DNA of 64,000 bases from Methylaequor sp045563055 (GCA_045563055.1 JBJKUR010000016.1:1-64000), one strand, 5' to 3'; positions 37,678-48,080 are shown, counted from the first letter of the stretch. Numbers and translations: made by a program. The notes: a model not told the origin generated them from the letters alone.

Positions 37678-39318
37678 ATGGAAACTTTTTATAATCTTGG
37701 AATTTCAAAAGAAATTCTTTCAAATCTTAAATTCTTAAATCTTGTAACGCCAACTCCTGTCCAACAACAAGCAATTCAACCAGGTTTTGAGGGCAAGGAT
37801 ATTTTAGCAATCGCTAATACTGGAACTGGAAAAACTGCTGCATTTGGTATCCCAATTATACAAAGATTAAATGAAAATAAGTCTTTATCAGCAATTATTC
37901 TTACCCCAACAAGGGAATTAGCTGTTCAAGTTGGCAAACATCTTAGTGACTTGATAGGTAAAAATATTAAAATTAAATGTGCAGTTTTGATTGGTGGAGA
38001 TTCTATGAAAAAACAAATACAATTAATTAAACAAAACCCAAGAATATTTATAGGGACTCCAGGAAGAATAAATGATCATATTACAAGAAAAACTTTAAAC
38101 CTTAAGAGTATTAATATTTTAGTTCTTGATGAAACTGACAGAATGTTCGATTTAGGTTTCGTTAATCAAATAAAAAAAATAATAGATTTTTTACCTGTAA
38201 AAAAGCAAACTCTACTTTTTACAGCGACCTTACCAAAAAATATAAAAAATATTTCAGAAAAATATTTATTCAAGCCAGTTAAAATCTCAGTTGAGAAAAA
38301 GGAAAATATTCTTAGAAATATCGAACATGTTATTTTGAATATAAAACAAGTTGATAAATATGATAAATTATTAGAGGAACTTAATACAAGAGTAGGTAGT
38401 GTTTTAGTTTTTATGAAAACTAAACATAGTTCTAAAAGAATTTACTTGAGGTTGCAAAGAGATGGGATGTCAGTAAATGCAATTCATGGAAATGTTCGGC
38501 AGAATAAACGCCTGAGTATTTTAAATAAATTCAGGAATCAAAAGTTTAGAGTTTTAGTTGCTACTGATGTTGCTGCCAGAGGGTTGGATATTTCTCATAT
38601 TGAACATGTGATAAATTATGATCTTCCTCAAAGAACTGAAGATTATATTCATAGAATTGGAAGAACTGCAAGAGCAGGCAAAAAAGGCTCGGCATTAAGT
38701 TTTATCTCAGAAAATGACAGAAATATTTGGAAAGAGATAAGTAAACTTATAGATCCAGATAACAAAAATAATTCCAAAGACTTTAAAAGCAAAGCTTTTA
38801 AAGCGAACAGTACAGACTTAATAAGTCAAATAGATAAGAATAATAACTCTAGAAATTTAAAAAGAAAATTTTACAAGTCAAAAGATAAAAATTCAAGAAA
38901 TGTAAAAAATAAGAAAAGCAATTCTAGGGCTTTTAAAGAAGGTTTTTTTAAATCAAGCAGTGAAGACTCAACAACAAAAAGGAATAATAAGTCTTGGAAT
39001 TCAAAAGGAAGATCTTTTAAATCAAATAGCAAAGACCCAGCAACAAAAAAGAATAATAAGTCTTGGAATTCAAAAGAAAGCTCCTTTAAATCAAATGGCA
39101 AAGACCCAACAACAACAAAAAGAAATAAGTCTTGGAATTCAAAAGGAAGCTCCTTTAAATCAAATAGCAAAGATCCAACAACAACAAAAAAAAATAAGTC
39201 TTGGAATTCAAAAGGAAACTCGTTTAAATCAAATAGCAAAGTTCAAATAAAAAAAAAAAACAATAATTCAAAGAATTCAAAAGGAAAATTATTTAAATCA
39301 AGAAACAAAGGCAAATGA
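37678..39318 (+). CDS. rhlE: DEAD-box RNA helicase RhlE-like with a repetitive basic tail
   Basis: A 546-residue helicase. It shows the Q motif (TPTPVQQQAIQ), motif I ANTGTGKT, Ia PTRELAVQVG, motif II DETD in place of DEAD, motif III TAT, motif V ATDVAARGLDIS and motif VI HRIGRTARAG. The core ends near residue 370. The remaining about 175 residues are Lys/Ser/Asn-rich tandem repeats, likely an RNA-binding disordered tail. Such proteins remodel rRNA or mRNA, especially in the cold. ATG 37678 is preferred over the in-frame TTG 37672. Subfamily choice (RhlE versus other DEAD-box) is by overall resemblance. Confidence 0.85.
   Translation: METFYNLGISKEILSNLKFLNLVTPTPVQQQAIQPGFEGKDILAIANTGTGKTAAFGIPIIQRLNENKSLSAIILTPTRELAVQVGKHLSDLIGKNIKIKCAVLIGGDSMKKQIQLIKQNPRIFIGTPGRINDHITRKTLNLKSINILVLDETDRMFDLGFVNQIKKIIDFLPVKKQTLLFTATLPKNIKNISEKYLFKPVKISVEKKENILRNIEHVILNIKQVDKYDKLLEELNTRVGSVLVFMKTKHSSKRIYLRLQRDGMSVNAIHGNVRQNKRLSILNKFRNQKFRVLVATDVAARGLDISHIEHVINYDLPQRTEDYIHRIGRTARAGKKGSALSFISENDRNIWKEISKLIDPDNKNNSKDFKSKAFKANSTDLISQIDKNNNSRNLKRKFYKSKDKNSRNVKNKKSNSRAFKEGFFKSSSEDSTTKRNNKSWNSKGRSFKSNSKDPATKKNNKSWNSKESSFKSNGKDPTTTKRNKSWNSKGSSFKSNSKDPTTTKKNKSWNSKGNSFKSNSKVQIKKKNNNSKNSKGKLFKSRNKGK
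38965..39309 (+). repeat. 69-bp in-frame tandem repeats in the helicase tail
   Basis: Four well-conserved units (38965-39033, 39034-39102, 39103-39171, 39172-39240) and one degenerate unit encode the 23-residue pattern DPTTTKxNKSWNSKGxSFKSNSK. The nucleotide sequence is nearly as conserved as the protein, which suggests recent expansion by slippage or recombination. Confidence 0.88.
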
Positions 39319-39427
39319 ATATAAATTTTGTAAAATTAGATCTAAGGAACATAAATTAATAATGCCTGAATAATGTGAAGAGAAAGAGTAGTTTAGGATT
39401 AAAAATATTTAAAGATTAAAATCTTTA

Positions 39428-41242
39428 TTATTCCTCATTTTTTTTTGCACGCCTTCTCTCATTCGGATCAAGATATTTTTTCCTAAGCCTGAGATTGGTT
39501 GGTGTTACCTCCAACAGTTCATCATCTCTTATAAAAGAAATCATTTGCTCTAATGTCATTTTAACCGGTGGAACTAAAACAACAGCCTTATCTGACCCCG
39601 ACGCTCTTACATTAGTAAGTTGTTTTCCTTTTAAAACATTTATTTCAAGGTCATTTTGTTTATTATGTTCACCAACTACCATCCCGCTATATACTTTCGT
39701 TTGAGGTTTGATATACATTAAACCTCTATCCTGAAGATTAAAAATTGCATATGCAACTGCCTGTCCTGTTTCAGTTGATATCAAAGAGCCATTTCTTCTC
39801 TCTTTTAATTCTCCTTTAAATGGTTCAAAAGAATGAAAAACCCTATTTAGGACACCAGTTCCTTTTGTTTCTGTTAAGAATTGACTTTGGTAACCTATAA
39901 GCCCTCTTGAAGGTGACTTAAAAATAATACGAGTTTTTTCTGAGGAAGTTTTCATATCAACTATTTCTGATTTTCTATTATTCATTGAGTTGATTACTGT
40001 ACTAGAGAAACTCTCATCTACATCGATAACAACTTCTTCAACGGGTTCTAACCTGATATTTTTTTCTGTTCTAAACAATACTTTTGGTCTAGAAACTGAC
40101 AATTCAAATCCTTCTCTTCGCATGGTTTCAATTAGAACTCCCAGTTGTAATTCGCCTCTCCCACCAATTTCAAAAGCATCTTTTTTTTCGTTTTCACTAA
40201 AAGTAATTGCTACATTAGTTTCAGCTTCTGCCAGCAACCTTTCTCTAATATTATTTGATGTTACCTTACTACCTTCAAGCCCGGCAAAAGGAGAGTTATT
40301 AACTGTGATTTTTATGGACATAGTTGGTGGATCAATCGGAGAAGATTTTATTGGTTTTAAAACCAAATTATCACAAATTGTATCTGAAACTGAGGCTTTG
40401 GTTAAACCAGCTATACAAACTATATCGCCTGCAATTATACTGCTAACAGGAATCCTTTTATTACCCTCAAAAGAAAATAATTTTGTTAACCTTCCTTTTT
40501 CTATCAGTTTTTTATTTAAGTCGATTACCTTTACATTTGTATTAACTTCAGCGTCTCCACTTTCAACTTTTCCTACTAGGCATCTTCCAACATAAGGATC
40601 ATAACTGAGAAGAGTTGCTAGAAATGAAAAAGAGTTTTCAGAAATAATTTTAGGAGCAGGAACGTGACTTATAATTAGTTCGAGAAGAGGATACAAATTT
40701 TCCTTTTTATCTTTAAGATCTTTTACACACCAACCATCCTTTCCAGAAGCATAAAGAATGGGAAAGTCAAGTTGATCATCATTTGCATTGAGAGTTACAA
40801 AAAGATCAAAAACTTCATCTAAAACTTGATTAGCTCGACTATCTTTTTTATCGATTTTATTAATGATAACAATTGGTTTTAATCCTTGCGATAAGGCTTT
40901 ACCTAAAACAAACTTTGTTTGAGGCATTGGTCCTTCTGAGGCATCTGTCAATAAAATTACTCCATCAGCCATACATAAAACTCTTTCAACCTCTCCACCA
41001 AAATCTGCATGTCCTGGTGTATCTATTATATTTATCTTTATTCCATTCCATTTAATAGACGTGGGTTTGGCTAAGATTGTAATTCCTCTTTCTTTTTCTA
41101 AATCACCACTATCCATTATTCTTTCCTCAACCTCCTGATTAGATCGAAAAGTCCCAATTTGTTTAAGTATTGAGTCAATTAATGTAGTTTTTCCATGGTC
41201 TACGTGAGCAATAATAGCTATATTCCTAATATTTTTTGACAT
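39428..41242 (-). CDS. typA: Translational GTPase TypA/BipA
   Basis: 604 residues with G1 AHVDHGKTTL, switch ERGITILAK, G3 DTPGHADFGGE, G4 NKID, EF-G-like domains III and V (GRGELQLGVLIETMRREGFE) and the TypA-specific C-terminal domain (RASGSDKAVVLVPP). TypA binds ribosomes and supports assembly or growth under stress and cold. Length and order are standard. It has its own promoter region of about 115 bp on the right. Confidence 0.97.
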   Translation of the reverse strand: MSKNIRNIAIIAHVDHGKTTLIDSILKQIGTFRSNQEVEERIMDSGDLEKERGITILAKPTSIKWNGIKINIIDTPGHADFGGEVERVLCMADGVILLTDASEGPMPQTKFVLGKALSQGLKPIVIINKIDKKDSRANQVLDEVFDLFVTLNANDDQLDFPILYASGKDGWCVKDLKDKKENLYPLLELIISHVPAPKIISENSFSFLATLLSYDPYVGRCLVGKVESGDAEVNTNVKVIDLNKKLIEKGRLTKLFSFEGNKRIPVSSIIAGDIVCIAGLTKASVSDTICDNLVLKPIKSSPIDPPTMSIKITVNNSPFAGLEGSKVTSNNIRERLLAEAETNVAITFSENEKKDAFEIGGRGELQLGVLIETMRREGFELSVSRPKVLFRTEKNIRLEPVEEVVIDVDESFSSTVINSMNNRKSEIVDMKTSSEKTRIIFKSPSRGLIGYQSQFLTETKGTGVLNRVFHSFEPFKGELKERRNGSLISTETGQAVAYAIFNLQDRGLMYIKPQTKVYSGMVVGEHNKQNDLEINVLKGKQLTNVRASGSDKAVVLVPPVKMTLEQMISFIRDDELLEVTPTNLRLRKKYLDPNERRRAKKNEE

Positions 41243-41357
41243 AACCTATTTTTTTCATTTATTAAAAATAAGAGTGAAATTGATAAGATATTTATTGAAA
41301 ACTTTAAACATTTTTAGATATTTATATATAGAATTAAAAAGATAACAATAATAAGTA

Positions 41358-42965
41358 TTAACCATTAATTATTCCAAGTTTTACATTATAATCAACAGCA
41401 ATTCCATACTCTGGGTCATCATCACTATCAACAATTAATTGTCCTGCATTTGTCAATAATTTATGACAATCTTTACTTAGGTGCCTTAATTTAATTTTTC
41501 TGTTTGAATTTGCATACCTCATTGCTATGTCTTCTATTGCTTTAAGAGCTGATTGATCTACCACTCTTGATTTTGCAAAATCTAAAATAACTAATTTAGG
41601 ATCGTTTTTTATATTAAAAATTTCTTTGAAACTCTGCGTAGATCCAAAGAAAAGCGGCCCTTCAATTTCATATACTTTTGCATCATTTTCTGTATTTGAT
41701 TTCCTCTGAACAGCCCTAATAATTGAAGCGGCATTCCATGCATATACAAGAGCAGAAAAAATAACTCCTACAATCACTGCAACAGCCAAATCAAAAATTA
41801 CCGTAACAAAAGTTACTAAAATTATAACCAGAGCATCTGACTTAGGAACAATTCTTAATAACTTTATTGAATGCCATGCAAAAGTACCTATGACTACCAT
41901 AAACATAACACCAGTCAATGCTGCTAAAGGTATCATTTCTATTAAAGATGAAGCATATAAAATAAATATGAGTAAAAAGATTGCTGCAGTAATACCTGAT
42001 AGTCTTGTTCTCCCTCCAGATCGTACATTAATCATTGATTGACCAATCATAGCACAACCACCCATTCCACCAAAAAAGCCAGTAACAAAATTAGCTGATC
42101 CTTGAGCCAGGCATTCTTTACTTGCACCCCCTTGCTTACCAGTGATTTCACCAACTAAATTTAAAGTTAGTAAACTTTCAATAAGTCCTATTAATGAAAG
42201 AACTATTGCATAGGGTAAAATAATCATTAGGGTCTCAATTTCCAGAGGTACTAAAGGTATTTGGAACTCAGGAAAATCCCCTGATATTGAAGCTAAATCA
42301 CCTACAAGTGGAATTTTGAGATTTGTATGGAAAACTATTGCTGTTACTACTAAAATTGCAACTAACGGTCCAGGAATTAATTTTGTAATTTTAGGAGTCA
42401 TCCATATAATATACATTGTTAATCCTACAAGACCGATACTATGCAGAAGTATTTCTCCTTCCATCCACTGTAATACTCCATTTGAACTTTCAGTTTTAAA
42501 CTGACTTAGTTGAGCTAGCCCAATAACTATAGCTAATCCATTAACAAAACCTAACATTACCGGTTGAGGGACCATTCGTATAAACTTTCCAAGTTTTAAA
42601 ATCCCAGCAACTAATTGTATAATTCCCATTAAAATAACCGTTGCAAAAAGATATTGTTCTCCATGAATTGAAACAAGTGAAACCATAACAACAGCTAAAG
42701 CACCTGTAGCACCAGAAATCATTCCCGGCCTTCCACCAAAGATTGCTGTTATTAATCCAACTATAAATGCTGCATAGAGCCCAACGAGTGGAGCAACACC
42801 AGCAACAAAAGCAAAGGCTACTGCCTCAGGAACCAATGCTAACGACACTGTTATACCAGCTAAAATTTCGTTTCTTATTGCTGGAAAAGAAATACCGTTA
42901 CCTAGATTACTAGTTTGAATAAATTCGAGATTGTTAACTAAAGTCTTAATTGATGTTTTAAACAC
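41358..42965 (-). CDS. SulP (SLC26) family anion transporter with STAS domain
   Basis: 535 residues: about 12 to 14 membrane helices with the SulP signature region (GLYAAFIVGLITAIFGGRPGMISGATGALAVV) and a C-terminal STAS domain from about residue 430 (LVILDFAKSRVVDQSALKAIEDIA). SulP proteins carry sulfate, bicarbonate or dicarboxylates; the GGMGGCAMIGQSMINVRSGGRTRLSG stretch is seen in bicarbonate-type and sulfate-type members alike. The substrate is therefore left open. No carbonic anhydrase or sulfur genes are adjacent. Confidence 0.9.
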   Translation of the reverse strand: MFKTSIKTLVNNLEFIQTSNLGNGISFPAIRNEILAGITVSLALVPEAVAFAFVAGVAPLVGLYAAFIVGLITAIFGGRPGMISGATGALAVVMVSLVSIHGEQYLFATVILMGIIQLVAGILKLGKFIRMVPQPVMLGFVNGLAIVIGLAQLSQFKTESSNGVLQWMEGEILLHSIGLVGLTMYIIWMTPKITKLIPGPLVAILVVTAIVFHTNLKIPLVGDLASISGDFPEFQIPLVPLEIETLMIILPYAIVLSLIGLIESLLTLNLVGEITGKQGGASKECLAQGSANFVTGFFGGMGGCAMIGQSMINVRSGGRTRLSGITAAIFLLIFILYASSLIEMIPLAALTGVMFMVVIGTFAWHSIKLLRIVPKSDALVIILVTFVTVIFDLAVAVIVGVIFSALVYAWNAASIIRAVQRKSNTENDAKVYEIEGPLFFGSTQSFKEIFNIKNDPKLVILDFAKSRVVDQSALKAIEDIAMRYANSNRKIKLRHLSKDCHKLLTNAGQLIVDSDDDPEYGIAVDYNVKLGIING

Positions 42966-43445
42966 TTGTGATTTTAAATAATAGAGATTATATGATAACG
43001 CTAAGTTATATATAAATTTTTTAGATTTAAAATATAAAAAAAAATTAACTATCTCATTTCTTCACCAAATATTAATAATTTAAGAATTTTCAATAATTAT
43101 CTATTTTTTTATATTTATCTCGGAGTTTTTTTTCCATAGAGTAAAGCAATATTTATTCAAATATAGCCTTGGAGAACAAAATTATAAATATCAAGCTTCT
43201 AGAGCTAAAACAATGCGATTTTCGATAGACAATGATATAACATAAAGCCTGAAAACTCTAATAAGCTTTGGAATGTATTAAAAATAGCAAACGAATTAAA
43301 AAAATATGATAGTTATAAATAAAAAAGAAGAAAAAATGAATAAGTTACAATGATCTGTTATAGTAACTAAAAATTAGTTTAAAGGAATATAAATTATTAA
43401 GAAAAATTGATACTACTAATATTTCTTTTAGTTACATATTTAAAT
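42966..43445. other. AT-rich intergenic region of 480 bp
   Basis: It lies between the divergent transporter and dioxygenase genes and must hold both promoters. The open frame extending the dioxygenase upstream to 43407 is judged non-coding because the paralogue starts at the equivalent of 43446. No RNA fold or repeat was recognised. Confidence 0.55.
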
Positions 43446-44459
43446 ATGATTGAAAAAAAAAAAATTAAAAAAGAGACCCTCTTTAAAGCTAGTAAATCTC
43501 ATAAGAATGAAAATGAGTCTTGGGATAAGGACAATCAAGCTTGGTGGGATTGGTATGTATCTTTGGCTGATAATTCTCTCTCAAACACAAGGAAACCTCT
43601 AATAAAGTTGTCTGAACCACCAAAAATAAAATATCCATCAAAAATTGAGCTAAAACATCAACTCTCACATCCATATAACATAACAAAATATGATATCGAA
43701 AATTTTCAAAAAAATGGTTTTATTAAGTTAAAAAATGTTTTATCTCCCGGTGCTGTTCAAGTTCTACGTCATGAAATTCTATCACTTTTGAAAAAGACAT
43801 TTACAAATTATTATGAAACAAAAAAAAATCGTTTCTTGAGCCTTGAAATGATGTGGCTAGAAAATACTTTGATGAAAGAGTTTGTTTTAAGTCCTCGAAT
43901 AGCCAAGATTTGTGCTGATTTGCTTTCAGTAAAAAAAATTCGTCTTTATCATGACAATGCTTTAGTTAAAGAATCCGGTTGTGGTCGTACTCCTTGGCAT
44001 TATGATGATCATCATTTTCCTTTAGCAACAAATGACGTAATAACTGCATGGATCCCAGCTCAAGCTATTCCGATCGAGATGGGTCCTCTAACTTTTGCTA
44101 AACCACTGGACGTTTACAAACTTGTTAAAGATATTAAATTTAATGAATTTGATACAAGTTATGATAGAAAGATAAATAGTGTTTTTAAGGCAAAGCAAGT
44201 TTCTATTGTAGAAGAAGCTTTCGAACTAGGCGAGGTAAGTTTTCATCATAATCTTAATTTCCATACTGCATCAGAAAATAAAACCACGCAAAGTCGTATC
44301 GTTCTTGCTAATACATTTTTTGCAGATGGAGCTCGTGTTGTTAACAATCCTACTATGATTTCAGGGGATTGGAAAAAATTTATTCCTGAAACCAATCCAG
44401 GTGAAATTGTTTCAAGTAATTTGAATCCGATTTGTTGGCCTGTAAATAATAAGTTTTAA
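43446..44459 (+). CDS. PhyH-family Fe(II)/2-oxoglutarate dioxygenase, copy 1
   Basis: 337 residues. The iron ligands are visible as WHYDDHHFP (HxD) and the distal His in FHHNLNFHTASENKTTQSR, where the Arg should bind 2-oxoglutarate. The N-terminal WDKDNQAWWDWYVSLADN is distinctive. PhyH enzymes hydroxylate small molecules (phytanoyl-CoA, ectoine, phosphonates, betaines). The ATG at 43446 was chosen because the paralogue at 61973 begins there; an ATA/ATG-less extension upstream is not conserved. It forms an operon with a methyltransferase (17-bp gap) and a sodium-solute symporter, so a hydroxylation-methylation step on an imported solute is possible. Confidence 0.85.
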   Translation: MIEKKKIKKETLFKASKSHKNENESWDKDNQAWWDWYVSLADNSLSNTRKPLIKLSEPPKIKYPSKIELKHQLSHPYNITKYDIENFQKNGFIKLKNVLSPGAVQVLRHEILSLLKKTFTNYYETKKNRFLSLEMMWLENTLMKEFVLSPRIAKICADLLSVKKIRLYHDNALVKESGCGRTPWHYDDHHFPLATNDVITAWIPAQAIPIEMGPLTFAKPLDVYKLVKDIKFNEFDTSYDRKINSVFKAKQVSIVEEAFELGEVSFHHNLNFHTASENKTTQSRIVLANTFFADGARVVNNPTMISGDWKKFIPETNPGEIVSSNLNPICWPVNNKF

Positions 44460-44476
44460 ATTTAACGAAAATTTCA

Positions 44477-45406
44477 ATGTTTTTTAAAAATGATTATAAA
44501 GGTTTAAATTCGTCATGGATGAATAAAATTGATTTAGGTGAAGGTCCAAATAGTCAAGATCTATTAGACCACCTTCATACTATTCATAATCGTTATGCAG
44601 GTTTTACGGAAAAAATCGCAACCAGTTGTTGTGACTTAAATGGAAAAAATAGCTACGAATTACTTTTAGATACCATTGACCCAATTTCTCATAAATATAT
44701 TCTTGATTTAGCCTGCGGTAGTGGAGTTCTTTTGGATTATTGTGACAAACTTTTTCCGTTTAAACTCTCACTCTCTGGTGTTGACATGAACGACAATGAA
44801 CTCAAACTTGCAAGAACAAAACTCTCAAACAAAGACATAGATTTATATAATGCAAAAGCCCAAGAATTGAATTTTATCAAAGATTCTTCAAAAGATGTAA
44901 TATTTTGTCATTGGGCTTTAACATTAATGGATCCAGTTGTTCCTGTATTAAAAACTATCAAAAGATTACTAAAAAATCAGGGTGTTTTTTCTGCAATTGT
45001 TGATGGAGACACAAACTCAGCAGCTGGGTATCCAGAAATTCATAATATAATATATAAATATGTTCAAAAACAATTTCCTAATTACGGGTTATTAGAACTT
45101 GGTGATCCACGAATTAGAACATTAAAAACCCTAAGTAAACTAGTTAAAAAGATATTTAAAGACTGTGAAATAAAAATCACTCCTCATCTCCTTACGTATA
45201 AACAGACACCAAATGTTTTAGCTAAAGAAGTTTCAAGCTTTTTCTATGCCTCATTAGTACTATCATCTAGGCATTATGATATTTTAGTATTAGAACTTAC
45301 AGATTACTTTAATAACATTTCAGTTGATGGTGTAAGTGATTTTAATCTTCCAGTAAATCGTTTGGTAGTGAAGAAAACTTCAAAATTGTATTTTCTAAAT
45401 AAATAA
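44477..45406 (+). CDS. SAM-dependent methyltransferase of the dioxygenase operon, copy 1
   Basis: 309 residues with the class I SAM motif ILDLACGSGVLLDYC, motif II SGVDMND, and post-II region VIFCHWALTLMDPVVPVLKTIKRLLKNQG. A distinctive N-terminus (DLLDHLHTIHNRYAGFTEKIATSCC) precedes the fold. The substrate is unknown. Copy 2 (62998-63927) keeps the same length and motifs. It sits between the PhyH gene and the symporter gene, with gaps of 17 and 7 bp. Confidence 0.85.
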   Translation: MFFKNDYKGLNSSWMNKIDLGEGPNSQDLLDHLHTIHNRYAGFTEKIATSCCDLNGKNSYELLLDTIDPISHKYILDLACGSGVLLDYCDKLFPFKLSLSGVDMNDNELKLARTKLSNKDIDLYNAKAQELNFIKDSSKDVIFCHWALTLMDPVVPVLKTIKRLLKNQGVFSAIVDGDTNSAAGYPEIHNIIYKYVQKQFPNYGLLELGDPRIRTLKTLSKLVKKIFKDCEIKITPHLLTYKQTPNVLAKEVSSFFYASLVLSSRHYDILVLELTDYFNNISVDGVSDFNLPVNRLVVKKTSKLYFLNK

Positions 45407-45413
45407 TATCTTC

Positions 45414-46811
45414 ATGATATTCCTAAGCTTTTGTTTATTTCTTTTCTTATTTACTATGGTGGGTTTTTTATCAGTTCTCAAGAAAAAAAATACATCTCAG
45501 GACTATCTTCTTGCTAATCAGGAAATTAAGCCTTGGTTAGGAGCCATATCAGCTATCGCAACATCCAATAGTGGGTATATGTTTATCGGTCAAATTGGAT
45601 TTACTTATGTTTATGGTCTTCAGTCTGTTTGGTTAATGTTTGGATTAATTTTTGGTGATTTTATTTCTTCTCTTTTTGTACACAAAAACTTAAGAAAGAA
45701 ATCACAGGAATTAAAAGTTGTTAGTTTTGCAAATCTAATAAGCAAATGGCATGGAAAGAATTATAGATATGTGCAATTATTTGGTGGTTTAATTATTCTT
45801 ATTTTTTTATCTACATATGCAGCGGCTCAACTTAATGCTGGCAGTAAGTCAATGCATATTTTATTTGGTTTAGACTATAGATTAGGTGCAATTATTGGTG
45901 GAATCATTGTATTACTTTATTGTTTTTCGGGAGGAATTAGAGCATCTATTTGGACAGATGCAGCTCAATCTTTTGTGATGATAATTGCCATGATTTTAAT
46001 GGTTGTTTTTGGAATAAAAGAATTAGGTGGTTTTTCAAACTTTATAAACCAATTACACAAAATTTCTCCAGATTATATGAATTGGTTTCCATCAACACAT
46101 TTCTCAGAATTTTTCTTAGCTCCATACATGTTCATTATTGGTTGGTTTTTTTCAGGTGTTGGTGTAATAGGTCAACCACACGTTATGGTAAGGTTTATGA
46201 CGATTGATAATACTAAAAACATCCCAAAAACAAGAATATATTATTACACATGGTATATATTATTCTATTCATTGACGATATTAGCAGCTTTTGTTGCAAG
46301 ATTATTAATCCCTGAAACTAACAATATCGACCCAGAATTAGCTTTACCAACTTTAGCTCTAAATTTACTTCCCGAATTTTTTGTCGGAGTAGTTTTAGCA
46401 GGTATATTTGCTGCTACAATGTCAACAGCAGACTCTCAAATACTTGCTTGTACAGCCTCAATTACAAATGACCTTTTATTAAATAAAAAAAATAATTATT
46501 TGATAAATAAATTAGTAACTTTAATTGTTACAGTCTTGGTTGTTACAATAGCTGTAAATGACAATAAAAACGTTTTTAATCTTGTATTAATGTCATGGTC
46601 AACATTGGCTTGCTGTTTTTCTCCTTTATTAATAATTAACTCATTTAAACAAAAAGTATCAGAATTTTTATCATTAATGATGATGGTTGTACCTTTAATA
46701 ACTCTACTATTTTGGAGAAGTTATGAACTAAATGAATTTATTTACGAAGTAGCTCCAGGTATAATATCGGGAATTCTTACTTTTTTTATTTTTAAACTTT
46801 TTAGAAAATAA
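45414..46811 (+). CDS. Sodium:solute symporter (SSS/PutP-like), copy 1
   Basis: 465 residues, about 12 to 13 membrane helices. SSS landmarks are present: the LGAISAIATSNSGYMFIGQIG region, GGIRASIWTDAAQSFVMI and the sodium-site helix GIFAATMSTADSQILACTA. Members import proline, betaine, pantothenate and other organic solutes with sodium. As the third gene of the dioxygenase-methyltransferase operon, it may deliver that pathway's substrate. A second copy starts at 63935 and is cut by the window end. Confidence 0.9.
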   Translation: MIFLSFCLFLFLFTMVGFLSVLKKKNTSQDYLLANQEIKPWLGAISAIATSNSGYMFIGQIGFTYVYGLQSVWLMFGLIFGDFISSLFVHKNLRKKSQELKVVSFANLISKWHGKNYRYVQLFGGLIILIFLSTYAAAQLNAGSKSMHILFGLDYRLGAIIGGIIVLLYCFSGGIRASIWTDAAQSFVMIIAMILMVVFGIKELGGFSNFINQLHKISPDYMNWFPSTHFSEFFLAPYMFIIGWFFSGVGVIGQPHVMVRFMTIDNTKNIPKTRIYYYTWYILFYSLTILAAFVARLLIPETNNIDPELALPTLALNLLPEFFVGVVLAGIFAATMSTADSQILACTASITNDLLLNKKNNYLINKLVTLIVTVLVVTIAVNDNKNVFNLVLMSWSTLACCFSPLLIINSFKQKVSEFLSLMMMVVPLITLLFWRSYELNEFIYEVAPGIISGILTFFIFKLFRK

Positions 46812-46844
46812 TATCCCTAATGAATTATTAGGTCCGGATAACTT

Positions 46845-48080
46845 TTATGAAGGAGGAGATCGAGGAATTAGAAGGTTGGGAGTTAAAATTGCGAAGCTAA
46901 TTGAGCAGATAAATATATAAATAGCAAATATAATAAATTGAACTTCCAATGTTACACCTATGTCTAATAATAACCCTATCAGTGCTGGAGAGATAGAAGT
47001 TGATAGTACAACAATAGAAAAACTCATAGATCTAATTGAACCCAGATAACCAATTCCATAAAGCTCAATCCATAGAGTACTCATAACAATAGTTGCTGCT
47101 CCGGTAGACGCTCCAATTAAAATCATAAATAAAGGGGCGGCATATATCTTGTCTGTGCTAGCTATTAACAGCAACCCGATAGCAAGAGGTAACAAAAAAA
47201 ATTGTAATAAATTCACTGTGCTAAACCGATCTACTATCCAACCAGCACCAAAAGTAACACCAGTCACGCTTAATGCAAAAAACGGATAAGAGGATGCTAA
47301 AAGTGTAATAGACCAAGATTTTGTTTCAATTAAATGTATTTGATGGAAAAAAACTCCTGTTACTATAAACGGAGAAGCAAGTAGTCCAGGTAAAATTTGG
47401 TAAAATCGTAAATCTTTTAAGACTTGTGAACGATTCCAAGAAACATTCAAAATTCTTTTTGATTCTGGTGAGCTATTATTGGATAAATTGAGTTGTTGTG
47501 ATTTTAGATTTCTTCCAAGCCAATATACTAAAGGCAAAAAAATAATTATTATACATGAACCTATCCCTACCCATACTTCACGCCAAGTAAACTGTAATAA
47601 AAAAAAAGTAATAAGAAAAGGGAGTAGGATCTCTCCAATGGGATGCCCCATTAATGCAATACTAAGAGCTCGACCTCTTTTCTTTGAAAACCAGCGAGCC
47701 ATTGCAGTTACTGCTATGTGACTGATCATACTTTGACCGAATAAGCGAAGACCTAATAAAGATAGGAAAAGCATTAGAAGTGTTTCAGCACTTGATATTA
47801 GAAATGAAAATCCACTTAATAACCCCAGACTAACTAATCCAAGAAAGGTCAAATTAAATTCGTCTGTTAGTTTTCCTAACCAAAAAAATAATACCGCACT
47901 CGTCAGTGTTGCACCAGAATAAAATATTCCAAACATTCCATGAGAGAGATGAAATTCATTTCTTATTTCTCCAGAGAAAAGAGAAATGAAGAAAGTTTGT
48001 CCTATACTTGAACTAAATATCAAGAAAACTCCTATGCTAAGCTCCGGTGTAGCAGCGAGTAAAATCCGTTTTATGAGCAT
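46845..48080 (-). CDS. MFS transporter
   Basis: 411 residues with twelve predicted helices. An MFS-like A-motif region follows helix 2 (WLGKLTDEFNLTFLG), and RWFSKKRGRALSIALMGHPIGE resembles the monocarboxylate/oxalate-formate (MCT-like) subgroup. It may import or export an organic acid. It lies 64 bp downstream of a methyltransferase gene on the same strand, so the two are probably co-transcribed. It converges on the symporter gene with a small CCTAAT/ATTAGG stem between them. Confidence 0.85.
   Translation of the reverse strand: MLIKRILLAATPELSIGVFLIFSSSIGQTFFISLFSGEIRNEFHLSHGMFGIFYSGATLTSAVLFFWLGKLTDEFNLTFLGLVSLGLLSGFSFLISSAETLLMLFLSLLGLRLFGQSMISHIAVTAMARWFSKKRGRALSIALMGHPIGEILLPFLITFFLLQFTWREVWVGIGSCIIIIFLPLVYWLGRNLKSQQLNLSNNSSPESKRILNVSWNRSQVLKDLRFYQILPGLLASPFIVTGVFFHQIHLIETKSWSITLLASSYPFFALSVTGVTFGAGWIVDRFSTVNLLQFFLLPLAIGLLLIASTDKIYAAPLFMILIGASTGAATIVMSTLWIELYGIGYLGSIRSMSFSIVVLSTSISPALIGLLLDIGVTLEVQFIIFAIYIFICSISFAILTPNLLIPRSPPS

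Noticed and set aside
38871..39239. Long antisense frame under the helicase tail
   Set aside because: Mirror of the 69-bp repeats; a Phe/Leu-rich artefact of the sense codons.
43407..43445. N-terminal hydrophobic extension of dioxygenase copy 1
   Set aside because: Not conserved in the paralogue, which starts at the equivalent of 43446; PhyH enzymes are cytoplasmic.
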